NCBI RefSeq assembly: GCF_040412425.1
Contig: NC_089755.1
Span: 54,098,798 to 54,162,797 of the forward strand
Origin: Macrobrachium rosenbergii
Taxonomy: Eukaryota; Arthropoda; Malacostraca; Decapoda; Palaemonidae
Length of the DNA: 64,000 bases
Reading direction: 5' to 3'
Below, in pieces: positions 40,354 to 52,309 of the stretch; the stretch's first letter is position 1, and every line of letters begins with the position of its first letter. Under the pieces are notes generated by a model that searched no databases, had not been told where the DNA came from, and saw only the letters and a list, made by a program, of their open reading frames with translations. Both the position numbers and the translations under genes were made by a program.

Positions 40354-41447
40354 GTGTCGAGGACCATATTGGACCGCGAGTTATTGACACAACCGCACTT
40401 CAGCTCGTTCGCTTTCGTTGAAACAGAATCTTTCACTTTTACTACTTCTTTACCTTTCTTTTTTTTTCTTTTTATCTTATTTTGCCTTTTGGTCTCTCTC
40501 TCTCTCTGGTCCAGGTAAGGCCAAGACGTTAGGGGCTTATAATTGTCGCTTTTGTTGCTTTTCTCGCACAGGTTTCAAAATGCACTTTTGTATCAAATCA
40601 CTCTGAACAATGCTTTCAGGCTGTGCTGTAAGATCTGTTGACTGTTTCCCTCAGGTCAGAGAATAATTGAAGACAGTCATGTCACGCTATTAACTACTAA
40701 AATTGGTTTTTTATTTCGTGTTTCTGCGTCTTCCTTTTTCCTGATAACGAACGGGCATTATATGCACACTGTCATGATCCACTTGATACCTCGAGAAATC
40801 AGATTTCAGCTCCGGAAATCATAAAGAAATCTTCAGTGGACAAGAAAAATCTAGATCTCTTTCGTGCACGCGTTGAATAAGCATGTAAATTAGCATCCGT
40901 GGTTACAAATTTACTCTTAGTGTTTTGAAATGTTATCTCGGTTACATCCGGTACAGCAAGTGTGTGGTCTTCGGTGGGGGCAGGAAGTGACTGTGGCACG
41001 GGAAAGAGAGACAGCTTCGTTTGAGGTCTTTGCTGAACTTTCCTCCTCTCTCTCTCTCTCTCTCGTCGCCTTCTTCCGCGGTGCCGGGTTGAATGTTCTC
41101 TCCTGTGCCAGCCTTACGATTCTCTTCTTCTTTCTTCTTCTTTCTTCTTCTTCTTCTTCTTCACGACTGCTCCTGTGCAGTTATTTTAAACGAGCGAGGG
41201 GTTGGTCCCTCCCTCCCTCCTCTGCTGTTTCCTTCGATCTTTTCTACATTTCACCTGCTTAGACGCTGCTATACAATGATAATTTTGTCCTCATATCATA
41301 AACATTTCTTATCTTAGATATTGGGAACCTAAGAGATACTTTTCATCAAGAATATCAGCTCATAACTGGCAACCCCCTCACCGAAGACAATAAAACCGAA
41401 TGCCAACTTCTTCATAGCCAAGGTTTCCTCCTCCACCCTCCCTCCGC

Positions 41448-41450
<3 letters not shown>

Positions 41451-41512
<62 letters not shown>

Positions 41513-41614
41513 ATCGCCCCACGCTGAATAATTTCGCTGGTATCCCGCGCGCGCGCTCCTTGAGGGGAGATTTTGAGATTTACATTTCTTCGAGGTTTTC
41601 CTTCCTTAAGATAA

Positions 41615-41700
<86 letters not shown>
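41451..41700. repeat. Two (CT)n microsatellites
   Basis: CT tracts at about 41451-41510 and 41621-41700, separated by about 110 bp that includes a GCGCGCGC run (41548). Confidence 0.95.
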
Positions 41701-41705
<5 letters not shown>

Positions 41706-42102
41706 GTCCCCAGACGACAGCACGCACTCTTTTGGTAAAACCCCGTGCAGTGCGTGAACTCTCGGTGGTGAATTGGAGTTCTCTGAAGAAAGTTTTTGAT
41801 TGTACCTGTAATTTGTTGTATATATAAATGAAATTGCTGATTCCTGGTTGGTTTTGTGCTGTTAGCTCATTCTTTTCGCTTTCCCTTTAGAATGAAGTAA
41901 CAACACCAGGGGTGCTCTATTTCTGTAATGAGCTACTTTTTTTTTGCCACAAACTCGGCGCAGGATGTGACAGCCGACGGCATTGGCTATTCATGTGCAA
42001 TATGAGATGCACACATAAGATTTAGGTGTCTATAGCCCATATTAAATAAACTTGCACAGGGGTGAAAATTTTCAACCTGAGGCCATCTTCAAAATGCTTG
42101 TA

Positions 42103-42690
42103 GGGGGAAGTGCGCCAGTGTGCCTCACGCTGTTCTCTGTAGGCATTACTTAAGGTTCTTGACAGCGTCCCTTCGTCCCCTAACTGCAACCCATTTTATT
42201 TCTTTTACTGTACTTCTGTTCATATTCACTCTCTTCCATCGTATTCTCCACATCTCCTAGTTCCTCGTTGGAAGAGTCGGTAGAGTTCTCGGCTAGCACT
42301 CTGCTAGGCCCGAGTTCGAGTCTCCGACCGGCCAATGAAGAATTAGAGGAATTTATTTCTGGTGATAGAAATTCATTTCTCGGTATAATGTGGTTCGGAT
42401 TCCACAATAAGCTGTAGGTCCCGTTGCTAGGTAACCAATTGGTTCTCAGCCATTTAAAGTAAGTCTAATCCTTCGGGCCAGCACTAGGAGAGCTGTTAAT
42501 CAGCTCAGTGGTCTGGTTAAACTAAGGTATACTTGTTTTTCCACATCTCCTAACAATTGTCTACTAGTGCAACTGCGAGGTTTTCCTCTTGTTACACCTT
42601 TCAAACCTTTACTCTCAGTTTCCCTGTCAGCGCTGAATGACCTTACAGGTCCTATCGCTTGGCCATCGGCCTAGATTTTATATTCACATT
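42103..42690 (+). repeat. SINE-like family A, copy 3, split by a nested SINE
   Basis: The 5' part (42103-42259) and 3' part (42540-42690) form one family A element. It is interrupted by the tRNA-derived SINE at 42260-42539, and the 13-bp host sequence TCCACATCTCCTA is duplicated on both sides of the insertion (42247-42259 and 42540-42552). Confidence 0.88.
42260..42539 (+). repeat. tRNA-derived SINE family B, copy 1
   Basis: The head has A-box-like GTCGGTAGAGTTC and B-box-like GAGTTCGAGTCTC, at tRNA-like spacing. The body contains AATTTATTTCTGGTGATAGA and CCACAATAAGCTGTAGGTCC, and the tail ends AAACTAAGGTATACTTG plus a T run. It is flanked by the exact 13-bp duplication described for the host repeat. 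Confidence 0.9.
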
Positions 42691-42981
42691 CCACATGCCA
42701 TATTACATCGCTTTCAGGCAAAATAGACTCGAAAAGAAATCGCCGGCTTTTCATAGCTCAGCTGAATCCACATATTTGGCCAAAAGTCGTGCCTCACTAA
42801 CAGTCTTGGAATTAAGGGAGAGGTAAAGCAACTTAGAGGAAATGCCTCAGATTCTTGAGAAGCTTCTGCCTTATTTTAGATGTTATTCTCCCGTCTGTTT
42901 CTGGTGTCGTACCCAAAAATTATTTTAAGTTAACATTTCCTCCTCATTAAACTGACTGAAAAGTTCGAGTTGTGGAAAAGA

Positions 42982-43210
42982 GTACTTCACCCAACCCGTA
43001 TCATTATTAAGCCAACTGATACAGAAATTAGTTCTTCGTCGGAGTGGTGGGTAGAGCTCTCGGCTAGCGCGCTGTTGGCCCAGCGTTCGAAAAAAAAGTA
43101 CTTCACCAAACCCCCGTATCATTATTAAGCCAACTGATACAGAAATTAGTTCTTCGTTGGAGGGGTGGGTAGAGCTCTCGGCTAGCACGCCGTTGGCCCA
43201 GCGTTCGACT
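42982..43210 (+). repeat. Tandem duplication of SINE head plus its 5' flank
   Basis: The ~50-bp flank (GTACTTCACC...GATACAGAAATT) and the first ~58 bp of the family B SINE occur at 42982-43090 and again at 43098-43210. The first head stops at the B box (GCGTTCGA) and runs into AAAAAAA. Confidence 0.85.
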
Positions 43211-43433
43211 CTCCGACCGGCCAATGAAGAATTAGAGGAATCTATTTCTGGTGATAGAAATTCATTTCTCGCATAGTGTGGCTCGGATTCCACAATAAGC
43301 TGTAGGTCCCGTTGCTATAGGTAACCAGTTGGTTCTTAGCCACGTAAAATAAATCCAATCCTTCGGGCCAGCCCTAGGAGAGCTGTTAATCAGCTCAGTG
43401 GTCTGGTTAAACTAAGATATACTTAACTTTTTT
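43148..43433 (+). repeat. tRNA-derived SINE family B, copy 2
   Basis: Same head, body and tail as copy 1. The 13-bp duplication TGATACAGAAATT flanks it at 43135-43147 and 43434-43446, so this copy is a genuine retroposition event. Confidence 0.9.
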
Positions 43434-43869
43434 TGATACAGAAATTCAGTGAAGCAGTCACTGCTGCTCATATCTGTTGCAACCTTGAGAATGATTCAAG
43501 TTGGATCCAGGGAGCTGCCGGAAGTGCTGTGAGAATTCTGGGCTCACTTTTTCTTATTCATGAAATTCCTGTGTCACGGTGTCTCGTCAGAACTTTGGCA
43601 AGGAAATTTTCTGAATGGAATAATGGAACCCTTTTGAAGTTTTTCCACTTGCGGAAAACGTAAATTCGAATTTTCATATTTTGAGGATGTTATTGCGTTG
43701 TATTCATATTCATTATATATACCCAAGTATTTTTTAAGTATTGTTAATATAGTATAATGAATACAACAACGGGGGTAACGTCTGCAGGTTGAGAACTGAG
43801 ATGGGCTTGGCTATAACTGCCAGTCATTCATGCCATTAAACATGCAGATTTGCACTCCTGGAGAACTTC

Positions 43870-44115
43870 TGTTACACAGAGGTTTTACTCAACCATTGGT
43901 CGGACAGGGTCAAAGGTGGGCCCTGTTTAACCTTTGAGGGCAGGAGAACTGCTGTTATGCGGATTTACTCAAAAGCCATTGGTTGATCAGGGTCAAAGGT
44001 TGACCCTGTCTGACCTTTGAGGGCAGGAGAACTGCTGTTATGGGGATGTACTCAAAAGCCATTGGTTGATCAAGGTCAAAGGTGGACCCTGTCTTGACCT
44101 TTGAGTGAGGGCACG
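43870..44115. repeat. Tandem repeat, ~80-bp unit x 3
   Basis: Three units share CTCAAAAGCCATTGGTTGAT, CAGGGTCAAAGGT and TGACCTTTGAGGGCAGGAGA. The inner part is itself partly palindromic (GGTCAAAGGT and its complement ACCTTTGA). Confidence 0.85.
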
Positions 44116-44299
44116 GCCTAACCTTAATCTGGCTGCCCCCACACAGCTTTTCAGGGTAAAAGGTTGGTCACCCTAAGTGACAGCAGGAGTAATCTGGAGA
44201 TATATTTCTGCTTTCTCAAATTTTGCTGTTAAGCTGCAGATTCCAAGTGTGGCATCGTAAACTGCATAAATGGATGGGTAGAGCAAAAAGGTTAATGAT

Positions 44300-44915
44300 G
44301 AATTGATAAGTGCTTTGTCACCAGTGGGATTCGAACCGCTGCCTGGTTAAGAAAAAACAGTAGACAGTGACTTTGACCACTGAGCCATCAATAGAGGTAT
44401 AAGTTCATATCGCCTCTGCTGTACATGTACCTATCAAGCCACCTCCACCTTGATAGCTGAGTGTTAATTTTATAACATTTGGCTAATTATAAAATTGTCA
44501 CATATTTGTGACTCTTATATATTCACAAATATTAATCCACAAATATAATTTAATATCCAGTTCGCTACACCTTGGGAATAACTTACACCCAAGCAGCATT
44601 ATAATTGATGAATTCTCCGTTACCAGTGGGATTCGAACTGCTTTCTGGTTTAGGAACAATGTTGGACAGTGACCTGGACCACTGAGCCATCAAGAGAGGC
44701 ATAAGTTGATACCGACTCTGCTGTTTGTATGCCCGTCGAATCGACATCAGCCCACTTCCGCCATGATAGCTGATCGGTAAGTTTGTAACGCAGCTAATTA
44801 TAAATTGTCACATATATGCAAGGCTTTTTTTTTATATCACAGAGATTAAGTAAAAATGTAGTTTAATATCTAATTCACTATACATCAGGAATGACTTACA
44901 CCCAAGGATTATTTG
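44300..44915 (-). repeat. tRNA-like repeat family C, two minus-strand units
   Basis: Read on the minus strand, each ~302-bp unit starts with a tRNA-like head (GATGGCTCAGTGGTC as A box, GGTTCGAATCCCACTGG as B box), followed by GGTGTAAGTTATTCC and an AT-rich part with TATTTGTG. B boxes lie at about 44321-44337 and 44623-44639. Confidence 0.85.
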
Positions 44916-44929
44916 TAATATGATTGAAG

Positions 44930-45440
44930 AGCTTCATCACCTCTTTTGATGGCTTAGTGGTCAAAGTCATTGTCTATCATTTCTATACCAGGCAATGGTT
45001 CGAATCCCACTGGTGACGAGGCACTTATCAATTACAATAACCCTTGGGTGTAAGTTATTCCCGAGGTATAGTGCAGTGGATATTAAGTAACATTTGTGGC
45101 TTAATATTTGTGAATACTAAAAAAAGTCATGTATATGTGATAAAAATTTATGATTACCCATGCGTTACAAACTTACCAATCAGCTATCATGGTGGGGGTG
45201 GGTTGATGTCGATTCTGTGTACCAAACCTGAGTTCAGCATGCATATGAACAGCAGAGTCGATATCAACTCGACTTCTCTTGATGGCTCAGTGCTCAGAGT
45301 CACTGTCTCTCATTTCTGTTCTAGGCAGCAGTTCGAATTCCACTGGTGGCAAAGCACTTATCAAGTATAATTGCCCTTAGGTGTAACTTATTCCCGAGGT
45401 ACAGTGAATTGGATATTAAACAATATTTGTGGCTTGGGAT
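44930..45440 (+). repeat. tRNA-like repeat family C, two plus-strand units
   Basis: Same unit as the neighbouring minus-strand pair, now on plus: TTGATGGCTTAGTGGTC and GTTCGAATCCCACTGG (44998), then TTGATGGCTCAGTGCTC and GTTCGAATTCCACTGG (45341), 343 bp apart. The tRNA-like heads do not look like working tRNA genes: no matching acceptor stem is evident and the units continue for 200 bp. Confidence 0.85.
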
Positions 45441-45449
45441 TCGTGAATG

Positions 45450-45502
45450 TTGAACAAGTCATGTGTTTATAAGTTTGTGTATGTATATATGTATATAAAT
45501 AA

Positions 45503-45549
<47 letters not shown>

Positions 45550-46430
45550 CATATACATACACTTCTAGGTATTGCTCGTTAGAGCTTGCCAATAAATATT
45601 CTGATAAACCTCAGTACAGCCCCACCCCACTACTTACGAACATTCAACTTACAAACAGTTCGGAGATACAAACAAACGGGGTCTCAATTTAAAATTGTGT
45701 TCAGAGCACTCCCCTTTGCTACCCGTAATTTCAGATTTTGTATTGCGCGCCCATTCTGGACATACGGTGCTGTATGTACAGTGTATTGCGTTATAGGATG
45801 AAAAACATACAGTACTGTATTGATTTTATATATTTGAATAGGCATGAAGAGTACAGTAACCAAATTACAAACAATTAAACATAAAATCAGCCGTTCGGAA
45901 CGTAACTACTTTTTTTAGTCAGAGTAGTGTCTGCACTTACACAATAGGTATTTAAAACTTTTCTTTAGAACATTGCAATCGTGTCCCTCAACAATCGTAA
46001 CTAATGAAGTTTTTACTTACGAATTCAATTAAAACGAAGAAAATATATTCGATACGACTCAGGTGTCCACTTCAAAACAAGAACGGTATTTTCAGAAATG
46101 GTGTAGAAATGTCATGGTGTCTCTTTTTCAGAGCGGGCACAAATGATCTTCCTTTGTTTAGGCTTGAATCGCCCCGGACCTTCTACTTCTTTCTTTGTTG
46201 TAGCTTTCGCCTATCAATCCTCTCTTTTTCTCTTCTTCCTTCTGTACAATTCTTTTAGTATTTCAGTAATTTACTTAAGTTTTTATGTATTTGTATATTT
46301 TTCATTTTTTTTTTTTTGATAAGTGATCTCTTTCTGTATTTCCCATTACGTTTTGTTGCGTCTCTGTAATGAACGCCATAATATTCTTTGGAAGCTTGAA
46401 TTTTAGGTCAGTGGCCCCTGTGGTGTTCGC
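45450..46430. other. Noncoding stretch
   Basis: A short TA tract (about 45511-45537) passes into (ATACAT)n. A region near 45590-45800 (CTTACGAACATTCAACTTAC and ACAGTACTGTAT) looks like part of a dispersed repeat. No exon is recognised. Confidence 0.45.
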
Positions 46431-46439
46431 TTGTTCCAT

Positions 46440-46458
46440 ATGAATAGGAATCATCTTT

Positions 46459-46524
<66 letters not shown>

Positions 46525-46628
46525 GTATACAGTTACCTATTATTGCTTTTTCATTTCAGAATTCTTTACACTTATTTTTTAATTGCTTGATATATATTTA
46601 CATTTACACTCCTGTGGATTTCTTCACC

Positions 46629-46688
<60 letters not shown>

Positions 46689-46801
46689 CAATAATAATAA
46701 TATGCAGTTACCTATTATTGCTTTTTTATTTCAGAGTTCTTTACATTTTTTTTAATGGCTAGATATATATTTACATTTACACTACTGTGGATTTCTTCAC
46801 C

Positions 46802-46853
<52 letters not shown>

Positions 46854-46865
46854 TACAGTTACCTA
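46440..46865. repeat. Compound (AAT)n repeat, three units of ~170 bp
   Basis: AAT tracts at about 46459-46525, 46629-46704 and 46803-46853 alternate with copies of a ~100-bp segment (CAGTTACCTATTATTG, TTTTTCATTTCAGA, TTTACATTTACACT, GTGGATTTCTTCACC). Confidence 0.93.
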
Positions 46866-47215
46866 CTATTGTTTTTTCTTAATTCAGTGTCCTCCACACT
46901 TATTTTGTAATCGCTCGAGCGGTCTAAACGCCGATGTCCCCCGTCGCTAATTTTTCCCCCCAAATCAAATGACAAAATCAAGGACCTTTCCCGACGCCTC
47001 CTCTTTCAAATTGGCACTAGACACCGCGATGCCAACTCGAGTAGCAGGCGAAAGCAACTGTTTGTTTGCAGTTTTCTCTGTAGGGGGAGCGAGTTCTCTC
47101 AAGCAGTGCTTCAAGAAAGGATTTTTTTGTAATGATGCTGCAAAAACGAACAGTAAAAGGGTGGACAGTCATTCCGTTATGAGGATGACATGGGATTTGT
47201 TTCGTAATTCGTATA

Positions 47216-47219
<4 letters not shown>

Positions 47220-47292
<73 letters not shown>

Positions 47293-47306
47293 ATTCTGTT
47301 TTTGAA

Positions 47307-47347
<41 letters not shown>

Positions 47348-47386
47348 ATTATTTGAATGACAGCATATGAATTGTTTCTAATTCAC

Positions 47387-47429
<43 letters not shown>

Positions 47430-47479
47430 GGTCATTCTGTTTGAACGACAGCATATGAATTGTTTCTAATTCACATATT

Positions 47480-47525
<46 letters not shown>

Positions 47526-47582
47526 GTCATTCTTTTATTTGAATGACAGCATATGAATTGTTTCTAATTCATATATTTCCTC

Positions 47583-47632
<50 letters not shown>

Positions 47633-47689
47633 GTCTCTCTCTCTTTCTTTCTATTTGAATGACAGCATATGAATTGTTTCTAATTCATA

Positions 47690-47764
<75 letters not shown>

Positions 47765-47830
47765 ATTGTTTTATTTGAATGACACTCATGAATTGTTTCT
47801 AATTCATATATTGCCTCTCTCTCTCTCTCT
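47220..47830. repeat. Compound (TC)n repeat, six to seven units
   Basis: TC tracts alternate with a ~45-bp segment (GGTCATT(C)TGTTTGAA(C/T)GACAGCATATG, then AATTGTTTCTAATTCA(C)ATATTT). Tracts lie at about 47222-47287, 47311-47341, 47391-47426, 47484-47521, 47585-47628 and 47692-47760. Confidence 0.93.
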
Positions 47831-48659
47831 CACCTCTAGAAATCGCCCTCCCCTTTTTGGGCTTTCGTAATATGCGGAAGAATGAATGAAGAGAACCAGA
47901 AAATAATAAAAAAATCTCCCCATTTCTTGAGTGGCTGAAACAGATATAAGAGGATAACACTGACGAAAGTGTCAGTTTTCAAGTTACGCTGAACATTTCC
48001 TCATTATTCAGCTTTCGCGAAAGTTCTCGGTCTCATTGCGGGTTGCTTTCTCGCGGGTTCCCGTCCTTAACCTTGTCGAAAAGCGCGTAAAAATATTTAC
48101 CTTGTCGAAAAGCGCGTAAAAATATTTACAGAAGCTCAAGGACCTTGGTAGCTAAAAACAATTTTTTCTCCCGAAGCGTTGTGGTTATCGTGGGTACAAA
48201 AATATACAAAGAATCTCCCGGGGTACACGATGCACTTACTATATACCTTCTAGATTACGGCGAGTATTATTTTATGGGAAATATTTTTATTTATTCCTGA
48301 CTTGACAGTCCTGAGTATAATGTATGTATTCAAGACTGAAACTTGTTTCGTGAGGTTGCAAAACATTGTAGCTGCTGTGTTTCCTCAGAGGCCCGAACAA
48401 CCTTTGTTTTTCAAGTTTCTCTTCATGATTATTTTTCTGTGGGTTGGGGATAAATTCTTGTAAACATCCTCATCTCCGTATTGACCTGTCTTTCTTTTTC
48501 ACTTTTGCTAAATGTCTAATGAAAGTAACGTCTATAAAAAGAAGAGAATTGTTTCATGGACGTAATTTGCATAAATCTACATCGAAAACACTCGAAGTAT
48601 CTGCCTCTAATATTTGGAATAAGGTAACAGTTTCTTGTTAGTCATTATTGCATAGAGGT

Positions 48660-48735
48660 ACATTAATAGAAATTAAAGTAAATTAATAGAAATTAAAGTA
48701 AATTAATAGAAATTAAAGTAGATTAATAGAAAGGA
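48660..48735. repeat. 20-bp tandem repeat x ~4
   Basis: Units read ATTAATAGAAATTAAAGTA(A/C/G). Confidence 0.93.
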
Positions 48736-49013
48736 ATGGGTTTCTTGAAGACGATTCGATAAAGCAGGGAACTTAAAGTACATTTTCAAATGTCTGTTTT
48801 GTCCGGTAAAATCGCGCAGTGTTGTTGAACTTCATTTTTAATAGCTGTTTCTATAATAAACTGAGAGGCCTCGGCCCTCGGGAGAGCCAAGGTTGAGGCA
48901 AGGGGGAGGTGGACAGGGGGGAGGGGTAGGAGGGGGAGGGAGGAAGGAAGCTTGCCCTTCCTCCTTAAATTTTGCCGGGTGGAAACTACGAGATCATGGC
49001 ACTCGTAAGAGTG

Positions 49014-49415
49014 AATACAACTTATACATTAATAAGGTAATGCAACTTATACATTGATAAGGGAATGCAACTTATACATTAATAAGGGAATGCAACTTAT
49101 ACATTAATAAGGGAATGCAACTTATACATTAATAAGGGAATGCAACTTATACATTGATAAGGGAATACAACTTATACATTAATAAGGAATAAACTTATAC
49201 CTTAATAAGGCAACTATACATTAATAAGGGAATGCAACTCATTAATAAGAATGCAACTTATACATTAATAAGGGAATGCAACTTATACATTGATAAGGGA
49301 ATACAACTTATACATTAATAAGGGAATACAACTTATACCTTAATAAGGGAATGCAACTGAATGCAATTTATACTTAATAAGCAACCATTAATAAGGTAAT
49401 GCAACTGATACATTA
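49014..49415. repeat. 25-bp minisatellite, ~15 units
   Basis: Units read GAATGCAACTTATACATTAA followed by TAAGG. Several units in the right half have internal deletions. Immediately followed by a family A fragment. Confidence 0.93.
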
Positions 49416-49435
49416 CAAGTCACCGCACGCGTTCT

Positions 49436-49616
49436 GACTTTAACTGCACCTCCGTTCATATTCTCTTTCGTCCATCTCTCCTAACGGTTGCTTCGTAGTG
49501 CAACTGCGAGGTTTTCTCCCCCTGTTACGCATTTAAAACCTTTTACTCTTTCCCTTTCAGCGATGATTGACCTCACAGGTCTCAGAGCTTGGTCTTTGAC
49601 CTAAACTTTATATTCT
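49436..49616 (+). repeat. SINE-like family A, copy 4 (5' truncated)
   Basis: It starts near ACTGCACCTCCGTTCATATT and keeps the 3' two thirds of the family, ending TCTTTGACCTAAACTTTATA. The 5' hairpin section is missing. Confidence 0.8.
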
Positions 49617-50084
49617 ATTTCATTAAAATCCATCCGATAGTGTGAAGTAGATTTTGGTAGCTGGACAAAAAAAAAAAAAAAAAAAAAAACTCAAGGGCGA
49701 TTACAAGACCTCCCCCCCCATGCCGTTGGTGGGGGGGAGGTAAGGACTTCCTAAGGATGTCTGCTGTCTTCAGACAGCAAGAAAAAACACACACAAAAAA
49801 CTTCAAAGTAATCCGTGTTGTTTTTCATTCACTATGAATCATTTACAGGAATTATGGGGGCGCTTCCCGTACATAAATGCCTTCCACAGAATGTTAAACA
49901 AACTTGAAAGTTAGTTGTTATTGCAAGGAATGTTTTTTTTTTCTTTTGTCTCTTAATAGCAAGTACAAAGTAATAGTTCACATGGCAACTTTTCATTTTC
50001 GACATTGCTTTTTTTTTTTTTTCATTTGATTGTACGAAGTGACAATGCAGGTCTTTTTCTTCTTAGCTGGGAATTACATATAGT

Positions 50085-50318
50085 TTCTCTCTCTCTCTCT
50101 CTCTCTCTCTGATAAAGTAATTCTCTCACTTTCTTCTGATATACTCTTATTCTCTCTCACTCTCTCTCTCATTAAGTAATTATCTCACTCTCTTGTGATA
50201 TAATCGTAATCTCTCTCTCATAAAGTAATTATCTCTCACTCTTCTGATATAGTCATATTTCTGTCTCTCTCTCCCTCCCTCTTATAAAGTAATTTCTCAC
50301 TGTCTTTGATATAGTCAC

Positions 50319-50375
<57 letters not shown>

Positions 50376-50470
50376 AGTCATATTTCTGTCTCTCTCTCTC
50401 TCTCTTATAAAGTAATTCTCTCACTGTCTTTGATATAGTCACATCTCTCTCTCTCTCTCTCTCTCTCTTT
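50085..50470. repeat. (TC)n tracts with a duplicated AT-rich flank
   Basis: Several TC tracts alternate with copies of TAAAGTAATT(C)TCTCACT and TTTGATATAGTCA(C/T)AT. It is another compound microsatellite, more diverged than that at 47.2-47.8 kb. Confidence 0.85.
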
Positions 50471-50844
50471 GTTTGCACCTCGGTGGCTGCCAACGAATGT
50501 ATAAATAGCCTCCCCCAGTGCCAAGGTTGGAAGACGCTGCCAAAACACCCAAGTAAACAATACTGACAAAAAAAAAAAAAAAGGTGAGAAGCAACACAAC
50601 TCTGATCGAAACGAAGGTCTCGGGAAAGGACGAAAGAAAAGTGTTTTCAAGTGTTTCAAGTGTCGGGAGGCATTCCTTCCTCGATACACCGATCTGACCC
50701 CGTAATCTTGCGATACGAAGAGCGTCAACAAACGGCCGTGGGGGGATACAAAACGCTCTACAGGAAGGAAAGCGATGCTGGGGGAATACAGAGAAAAGAA
50801 GGCCTTCATTAGGATGCTGGTGTGAGCCCCATGGCTGCAGACCA

Positions 50845-51040
50845 CTTGCGTTCCTTTCACTGTACCTCCATTCATATTCCCGTCCATCTTACTTTCCACC
50901 TTCTGACAGTTGTTTCAGAGTGCAACTGCAAGGTTTTCCTTCATTTACTACTAGAAAACCTTATTGCTCTCACTTTTCCCTTTCAGGGCTGAATGACCTC
51001 ACAGGTCTTAGTGCTTGGCCTTTAGCCTAAATTTATTCCA
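50845..51040 (+). repeat. SINE-like family A, copy 5 (5' truncated)
   Basis: It starts near TTTCACTGTACCTCCATTCA and ends GCTTGGCCTTTAGCCTAAAT. It is truncated at almost the same point as copy 4. Confidence 0.82.
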
Positions 51041-51504
51041 TTCCATTCTAAGAACGAAAGTTGGAAAACATATGAGTCTAAAAAGACAATGACTTGTAGG
51101 GGATTAGAGTAACTCATTCCTTCATATTTTTTTTCTTTTACATTTCTCTGTCAGTGATCACAGACACCTTGTGCAGATAATTGCAGACGCAAGCTATTCG
51201 ACTCTTCAGTATGGGAAGAAATTAGTTCGACATGTCTGGATAACAAGAGAAAATTTTTATTTTTTAATTTTATCTAACTTTGAGTAAATCTAGCTTATAA
51301 AACATGTCACAAACACGTCTGCAACCTGTCGCAGACATGTCACAAACAGGTTGAATACAAGTCAACGACTAATTTGGTGGTCCTCACCAATGCATCAAAC
51401 TACCGTCCAGCATTTGTCAAGGATTCGTTCTCCTCTTATGGTAGTTGACTTGTTCTCAACCTGTTTGTGATATGAAGACGACAAGTTGGCGACGTGAATC
51501 AATG

Positions 51505-51725
51505 ACATCCTTTAATGTAGTGTGAACGCACCCTTAAAATCAATGTGACATCTTTTTCTGTAGTGTGAACGCACCCTGAAAATCAATGTAACATCTAATA
51601 GTACTCTGCAGTGTGAACGCACCCTTAAAATCAGTGTAACATCTAATAGTACTCTGTAGCGTGAACGCACCCTTAAAATCAATGTGACGTCTTTTTCTGT
51701 GGTGTGAACGCACCCGTAAATGACG
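51505..51725. repeat. 43/48-bp tandem repeat, five units
   Basis: The block TGTGAACGCACCC occurs at 51521, 51564, 51612, 51660 and 51703, giving spacings 43, 48, 48 and 43. Units differ by a CTAATAGTACT-type insertion versus CTTTTT. Confidence 0.9.
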
Positions 51726-52230
51726 TAGGAGAACGAAACGCCTTTTCCGGTGGGTGCTCAGAAGGAATCATTCACCATACTAGGTCATAGTCATAAAAAT
51801 AAATCAGAATTACTCACATATTCATAATTTCTTTGTCATTAAAGTACTCAAGCCAGGGAATTATTAATAATGCCAAGATGAAAAAACTGCCGTCTAATCA
51901 CCGCTTTTATGTCCTTGTTTTGCTACTAAATAGTGGTTAGTCACTACTTGCGCATTCCTTACGTCATTCCTCTTACTCCCACCATGCTACGTAAATAAAA
52001 TTGGACGCAGTTTTATCAAGGACAAGGGAAGAGGTGTGTTAGTCACAAGACTACCGATATTTTTGGGTAACACGATCAACGAAAAATTTCGTGAGGATGG
52101 AAGAAGAAATTTTGCTTTTCAAATTTTAAAATTCAAAATGCCGCTCTTGGTGGGGAATTCCATATGGTAATTTTTCTCAAAACGAATACAGTATTTTTAT
52201 TACAAAAACAAGGCATGGAAGAGCCTTTTA

Positions 52231-52232
52231 TA

Positions 52233-52304
<72 letters not shown>
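52231..52304. repeat. (TA)n microsatellite
   Basis: About 74 bp of pure TA. The flanks (51.7-52.2 and 52.3-53.8 kb) show no recognisable gene. Confidence 0.95.

Positions 52305-52309
<5 letters not shown>

Noticed and set aside
41329..41757. Open frames with long Arg-Glu or Ser-Leu runs (also at 25.0, 31.1, 32.6, 35.7, 47.0 and 50.2 kb)
   Set aside because: They are translations of (GA)n or (CT)n tracts with chance flanks; no splice or family support.
44935..45025. Functional tRNA gene
   Set aside because: A and B boxes are present, but the acceptor stem does not close and the unit is one of four ~300-bp repeats.
46431..46688. Poly-Asn open frame
   Set aside because: It is the translation of (AAT)n tracts.
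50405..50899. 164-codon minus-strand open frame
   Set aside because: It begins in a SINE-like repeat (copy 5) and ends in a (TC)n tract; the middle has no family resemblance.
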